From: an uncultured Litorilinea sp.
GTDB lineage: Bacteria > Chloroflexota > Anaerolineae > Caldilineales > Caldilineaceae
Assembly: GCA_946885925.1 (NCBI GenBank)
Contig: CAMPHP010000057.1
Span: forward strand, 1 to 10,320
Direction: 5' to 3'
Length of the DNA stretch: 10,320 nucleotides
Part shown: positions 6,744 to 10,320 of the stretch, piece after piece
Position numbering within the stretch: the stretch's first letter is position 1
Layout of the letters: every line of letters begins with the position of its first letter
Notes under the pieces: model-generated
Database searches by the model: none
The model's input: the letters and a program-made list of their open reading frames with translations, nothing else
Told to the model about the DNA's origin: nothing
Program-made: the position numbers and the translations under genes

Positions 6744-7580
6744 TTAGAACTTAACACCTTCTACTAGACCGCGAATGATGAAACGATTGAGGATAAAGAC
6801 GAGTAGAACTGGCGGGATCAAGGTCAACATGCCTGCCGCCGCTACCAGGGAGTTGTCCGAGTGAAAGGTGGTGCTGACCAACGACGAGAGGCGCACAGTG
6901 GCAGGCACGGCGCGGTTGGTGGAGAGGATTAGCCCAAATAGAAACTCGTTCCAGGCACCGATGAAGGCGAAGATGGCTGTTGCCACAATGCCGGGAGCGG
7001 TGACAGGAATCATGATGCGGAAGAGTGAGCCAAGCCGCGAGCAGCCATCCATGCGCGCCGCAGATTCCAGGGCTGGCGGCACCTGTTCGAAGAAATTTTT
7101 GAGCATCCAGATGACATAGGGAAGCAGGAAGGAAGAGTAGACAATGACCAGCCCCAAATAGCGGTCGAGGAGCCGCAGATTACGCAGCAGAAGGAACATA
7201 GGAATGATCAAGACCATCGCTGGCATCATGCGCGAGACCACGCTGAACACCAGAAAGAGATTCTTGTTGGGAATGTTTAGGCGCGCCAGGGGATAGGCTG
7301 CTAGTGCGCCAAAGTAGAGACAGACAACCGTAGTGACACCCGCTACGATGGTGCTGGAGCGCAAGGCATTGAGAAAATCGGGTTGGGCTAGCATATCACC
7401 ATACCAGCGCAGGCTTATATCGCCCAAGCTTAGGCGCGGTGGGACTGAGACATAGTTGATTTCGGGCTGGATGCTCATCATGGCAATCCAGAGCACCGGA
7501 GCCAGTGTCCAAAACAAAAAAAGTAGGATTGCCGAATAGAGAAAGGTGGGACGCAACCAACCGAATCGATACCTTTGCAT
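6744..7580 (-). CDS. Sugar ABC transporter permease, MalG type
   Basis: This 278-residue inner-membrane protein has about six membrane segments, near residues 12-34, 76-98, 108-130, 142-163, 197-220 and 246-266. The cytoplasmic EAA loop that docks on the ATPase reads LESAARMDGCSRLGSLFRIMIP (171-192), with E172, A175 and G179 of the motif. The C-terminal RFIIRGLVEGVKF ending is typical of MalG-type subunits, including the basic-Gly-hydrophobic tail. Only 10 bases separate it from the upstream permease gene; TAAGGG, overlapping that gene's stop, serves as its ribosome binding site, so the two permeases are translationally coupled and made in equal amounts. It pairs with the MalF-type subunit to form the translocation channel. 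Confidence 0.95.
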   Translation of the reverse strand: MQRYRFGWLRPTFLYSAILLFLFWTLAPVLWIAMMSIQPEINYVSVPPRLSLGDISLRWYGDMLAQPDFLNALRSSTIVAGVTTVVCLYFGALAAYPLARLNIPNKNLFLVFSVVSRMMPAMVLIIPMFLLLRNLRLLDRYLGLVIVYSSFLLPYVIWMLKNFFEQVPPALESAARMDGCSRLGSLFRIMIPVTAPGIVATAIFAFIGAWNEFLFGLILSTNRAVPATVRLSSLVSTTFHSDNSLVAAAGMLTLIPPVLLVFILNRFIIRGLVEGVKF

Positions 7581-7590
7581 GGGATAGCCC

Positions 7591-8541
7591 TTACGTTTTT
7601 TCGCTGCGGTTTTGGCGGGTCAAGGTAGAGAGGAAGGAGAGGCTACCCAGGACAATGATAAAGATGGCGAGCAAGATTGCCATGGCTGAGGCTCGGCCCA
7701 AGCTCAGACGCTCGAAGGCGTTGACAAAGACTAGATAGCTCAAGACCACAGTGCCTTGCCCAGGCCCACCTCTGGTCAGCGTAAAGATCAAATCAAAAGT
7801 CTGTAGCGAGACGATGGTTTGCATGACAACGGCAAAGACCAGGGTGTTGCGTAGGTGGGGCAGGGTGACAAAGCGAAAACGGGACCAAAGCCCAGCCCCA
7901 TCCATGCGCGCTGCCCGGTACAATGCCTCTGGGATACCTTGTAAGGTGGCAAGCATGATTAACGCCAGGAAAGGAACGGTCTTCCAGGTCGTCGCCACAC
8001 TGGCGATGGTTATGGCAAGCGTGCTCTTGTCTAGCCAGACAATGTAATTTTCGATGATGCCGAGTTGGTAGAGCAAGGCATTGGCAAGCCCATAGTTGCT
8101 GTGAAAGATATAGCGCCAGAGAACACCCGCCACGACGGGGGCAACTGCCCAAGGCAGCATCACCAGTACACGCACTGGTTTGCGCCCCTTAAATGGTTCA
8201 TTCAGAATGAGAGCCAGACCGAGCGCCATTAGTACGCTTAGAACAATCGTGATAAAGGCGAAGTAGAGCGTGCGGGTAATCGATTCGTGAACCACGCGGT
8301 CTTGCAACAGTTCGGCGTAGTTCTCAAGCCCTACCCATGAGCGATCTGGCGAGATCGTCAGTTCGATCTGCTGGAAGCTCATTACGATTGCATAGACGAT
8401 GGGTATGCCCAGAAAGACCAACAGAATAAGGGCAGTGGGCGACAGCAAGATCAACCCAAATTTGACCTCATCCATACGATGAAAGCGCTGCCAGAAGCTC
8501 GGCGAACGGACTGGCGCGGGAGTGGAAAGCGTTCTGTTCAT
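7591..8541 (-). CDS. Sugar ABC transporter permease, MalF type
   Basis: This 316-residue inner-membrane permease has a polar, Pro/Arg-rich amino terminus of about 25 residues and then six membrane segments, near 28-54, 90-113, 127-145, 174-198, 232-254 and 284-306. The EAA loop reads PEALYRAARMDGAGLWSRFR (204-223), with E205, A210, G215 and the closing P228. FDLIFTLTRGGP (249-260) is a characteristic MalF/UgpA-type segment. It partners with the MalG-type protein encoded immediately downstream. The ATG at 8541 has only a weak ribosome binding site (GAGA close to the start), unlike the strong one of the binding-protein gene. Together with the 196-base repeat-rich gap upstream, this fits lower expression than the binding protein. 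Confidence 0.95.
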   Translation of the reverse strand: MNRTLSTPAPVRSPSFWQRFHRMDEVKFGLILLSPTALILLVFLGIPIVYAIVMSFQQIELTISPDRSWVGLENYAELLQDRVVHESITRTLYFAFITIVLSVLMALGLALILNEPFKGRKPVRVLVMLPWAVAPVVAGVLWRYIFHSNYGLANALLYQLGIIENYIVWLDKSTLAITIASVATTWKTVPFLALIMLATLQGIPEALYRAARMDGAGLWSRFRFVTLPHLRNTLVFAVVMQTIVSLQTFDLIFTLTRGGPGQGTVVLSYLVFVNAFERLSLGRASAMAILLAIFIIVLGSLSFLSTLTRQNRSEKT

Positions 8542-8609
8542 ATCTCAGGCCCAAGATAAGGTATTCGGAGCGCTCAAGTTGCGACGCGCGTATGCGATGC
8601 CGCCTGCCT

Positions 8610-8732
8610 TGTCATCCGTAGATGTCTCTCCGGGATCTCTCTGTGATCGTAGCGGCAGAGAGACTCCTACGGAGTGACAGAGAGACTCCTACGGAGTGAC
8701 AGAGGCAGGGAGACTCTTGCAAGGTGACAGAG
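8610..8732 (-). repeat. REP-like hairpin repeat array between binding-protein and permease genes
   Basis: Two exact 22-base tandem units (8656-8677 and 8678-8699, CAGAGAGACTCCTACGGAGTGA on the plus strand) each hold the small hairpin ACTCC-TAC-GGAGT. A diverged third copy covers 8700-8727 and keeps a CTTGCAAG palindrome. An inverted copy, TGTCATCCGTAGATGTCTCTC, lies at 8610-8630. TCTCTCTG (8636-8643) pairs perfectly with CAGAGAGA (8656-8663). The transcript can therefore fold into several alternative hairpins. No T-run follows on the minus strand, so it is not a standard terminator. Its position parallels the REP sequences between E. coli malE and malF, which protect the upstream message from decay. 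It may also be an interspersed repeat that merely landed here. Confidence 0.8.
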
Positions 8733-8737
8733 TGGCG

Positions 8738-10102
8738 TTAGGCAGCCTTGGCCCAATAATCGTCGATGAATTGCTGGCCTTCGGCTTGAATCAGGTCAAT
8801 AGCCTCTTGCGGCGTAATCTGGTCATTGATCAGGGATAGCATGTGCTCGTTAAAGACTGTGCCCAAGTCGAAGTAGAAGGGAGAGCCATAGCGGGGTGCC
8901 GGGTATTCTCCTTGCTCGCGCACCGTGGCAAATTGCGGTGCCTTTTCGGCTACTTCGGCATCATCAAAGGTAGACAAGAGTGCGGGCGGGCGACCCCAGT
9001 TGAGCGCGACAAGTTTCTGGACCTCTGGCGAGATAATGTGCTCAAGCCAGGCTAATCCCAGGTCTTTGTTGTTAGAGTAACGGTTGAGCGAATATCCCTC
9101 AAAAGCATTGACCGAACCACTGCGGAGTTTGAGTCCCGGAGCGATGCTTGTGGTCACTTTGCCGACCACCTCAGATTGTTCAGGGTCGTTGGCGAGGGTG
9201 AAATGGTTGGGAAAGGCGAAGTAGTGAGCCATGTTACCGGCGCGGAAGACCTTGCCTTGTTCAATTGAACTAGCGATGGTAATGCCCGCCGGGTCAGCGA
9301 TGGCGCGGGTTACAAAGGCATCGTAGATCGCGGTCATCGCTAGCAGACCTTCTTCGGTATTGAGTTGGAGTTTGGTGAGATCGTCGCTAAGTAGCTGCCC
9401 GCCTGTGGAGTTGTACAGGTTGATAAAGGTCACAAAGCTAGAGTTGCCATCGCCCATCGTGAAGAGCGTAGCAAACCTCCCATCGGTCGTGGTCTTTTCA
9501 CTAAACTCTAGGAATTGGTCCCAGTTCTCGGGTGGGGCGGCAGGGTCGAGTCCTGCCTCTGCATAGATGTCATTGTTCATCATAAAGATAGCTTGGTTGC
9601 TATCAAAGGGCACACCATAAATGCCATCCAAAAAGGAGAGTGCCTTGACAGCCGCGGGAGCTAAACCGCTGAGCAAGTCACTATCTATCTGATCGGTCAG
9701 GTCTTCATAGAGTGTGCGACCATATTTGGCGGTGAAGGTTTCCCAGGAGTACGTAACATCCGCTGTGCTGTCCTGGGAGGCGGCAAAGACTGCCAATTTG
9801 GCATCGGCATCCCCACCGCCGATTTCAATCCACTCCACGGTCGCGCCTGTCTTTTCCTCAAAAAGAGGAACCCACAAGGCTTTCACATTATCTGTATGGT
9901 GGTTGGCTGCAAAGATGGAAAAGGTTCTGTCAGCAAAAGGTAGGCTTCCCTCGACGGGTGCGCTAGCTGTGCCGGTCGAAGGTGCCGCAGCGGGAGCAAC
10001 GGGCGCGGTACAGGCAGCAAGAGCACCCATTGCTGCTGTCATGCCGGTGAGCGCTAGAAACCTGCGGCGAGAAATGCGCGAACTGGACTGCTGGGCGGAC
10101 AT
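8738..10102 (-). CDS. Sugar-binding lipoprotein of the ABC importer (extracellular solute-binding family 1, Tat-exported)
   Basis: This 454-residue protein captures the substrate outside the membrane and hands it to the permeases. Its start carries SRRRFLAL (11-18), a twin-arginine motif, then a hydrophobic stretch and the lipobox LAAC with C31 as the lipidated residue. An Ala/Pro/Ser/Thr-rich linker to about 50 spaces the domain from the membrane. The mature part shows typical family 1 features: LWVPLFEEKTGATVEW (76-91), a DGIYGVPFDSN segment (159-169), NDIYAEAGLDP (177-187), and a late GYSLNRYS-like segment near the hinge. Folding before Tat export is implied. AGGAGA seven bases before the ATG (10110-10115) supports the start, and this is the strongest ribosome binding site in the operon. 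The gene opens the operon. Sequence alone does not show the ligand; the downstream enzymes suggest a uronate, sugar acid or an oligosaccharide containing one. Confidence 0.95.
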   Translation of the reverse strand: MSAQQSSSRISRRRFLALTGMTAAMGALAACTAPVAPAAAPSTGTASAPVEGSLPFADRTFSIFAANHHTDNVKALWVPLFEEKTGATVEWIEIGGGDADAKLAVFAASQDSTADVTYSWETFTAKYGRTLYEDLTDQIDSDLLSGLAPAAVKALSFLDGIYGVPFDSNQAIFMMNNDIYAEAGLDPAAPPENWDQFLEFSEKTTTDGRFATLFTMGDGNSSFVTFINLYNSTGGQLLSDDLTKLQLNTEEGLLAMTAIYDAFVTRAIADPAGITIASSIEQGKVFRAGNMAHYFAFPNHFTLANDPEQSEVVGKVTTSIAPGLKLRSGSVNAFEGYSLNRYSNNKDLGLAWLEHIISPEVQKLVALNWGRPPALLSTFDDAEVAEKAPQFATVREQGEYPAPRYGSPFYFDLGTVFNEHMLSLINDQITPQEAIDLIQAEGQQFIDDYWAKAA

Positions 10103-10320
10103 AGCTTTTTCTCCTGGTGTGATTGGATATACAGACAGAAACGCGAAGGTGAACGGAAATGCGAAGACTCATTAAGAAGGGTTAGGGGTATCGTTATAAG
10201 TTGTATGTTGTCAGAAAAAAGTTAGCCCAACTCCGTGATATGCTTAAGAGGCAAGTGAGTTGTGAGGAAGGACACCATTCGCACAGATTCGGTTGTGGTT
10301 CGCTGGGGGATAGCTTATCA
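10103..10320 (-). promoter_or_regulatory. Upstream region of the transporter operon
   Basis: No gene is seen here. The operon promoter should lie here, because the binding-protein gene has an isolated leader. A TATAAC box on the minus strand at 10193-10198 is a possible -10, but the sequence 16-18 bases upstream is only a T-run, so any such promoter would be weak or activator-dependent. CTGACA at 10209-10214 is -35-like but has no -10 at the right distance. No LacI-type palindrome was recognised. Confidence 0.3.

Noticed and set aside
8610..8732. CRISPR array
   Set aside because: The units are directly adjacent without unique spacers, contain small hairpins, and there are no cas genes nearby.
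8656..8732. Intrinsic terminator after the binding-protein gene
   Set aside because: The hairpins are short and no T-run follows on the minus strand. A full terminator here would also separate the binding protein from its permeases.

Overview
The window looks like bacterial chromosome of moderate GC, probably from a Chloroflexota member (Anaerolineae or Caldilineae type). That placement is an inference. It rests on a Tat-exported lipoprotein sugar-binding protein, a secreted repeat protein with a hydrophobic LWLPLA-type segment after its signal peptide, and interspersed TGTCA...TCTCTC hairpin repeats. No rRNA, marker protein or mobile element is present to prove it.

Layout. (1) Positions 1-209, minus strand: the N-terminal end of a nitroreductase-family protein, cut by the window edge, with a near-consensus promoter and a good ribosome binding site. 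(2) Positions 210-855: about 650 bases without a convincing gene, carrying that promoter, two short tandem-repeat tracts and a diverged direct duplication. (3) Positions 856-2400, plus strand: a secreted, probably seven-bladed beta-propeller-like protein with a recurring C-x3-C...W motif and no assigned function. (4) Positions 2434-2470: a strong terminator hairpin that can serve both converging transcription units. (5) Positions 10102 down to 2488, minus strand: a seven-gene operon-like cluster.

The cluster reads, in transcription order: sugar-binding lipoprotein, two MalF/MalG-type permeases, a MalK/UgpC-type ATPase, an enolase-superfamily enzyme resembling D-galactarolactone cycloisomerase, an extended SDR related to uronate dehydrogenase, and a Gfo/Idh/MocA oxidoreductase. 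The first four form a complete ABC importer. The three enzymes suggest that the imported compound is a uronic acid, sugar acid or oligosaccharide containing one. In Agrobacterium, uronate dehydrogenase makes an aldarolactone that the cycloisomerase opens to a keto-deoxy acid. Both enzymes here differ from those references at sites that affect substrate, so the actual substrate is open. A hairpin-repeat array lies between the binding-protein gene and the first permease gene, the same place where E. coli malE-malF carries REP sequences.

I did not find a clearly new defence, mobile or RNA system. The points most worth checking are the Cys/Trp repeat protein, the substrate of the sugar-acid cluster, and the repeat array inside the transporter operon.
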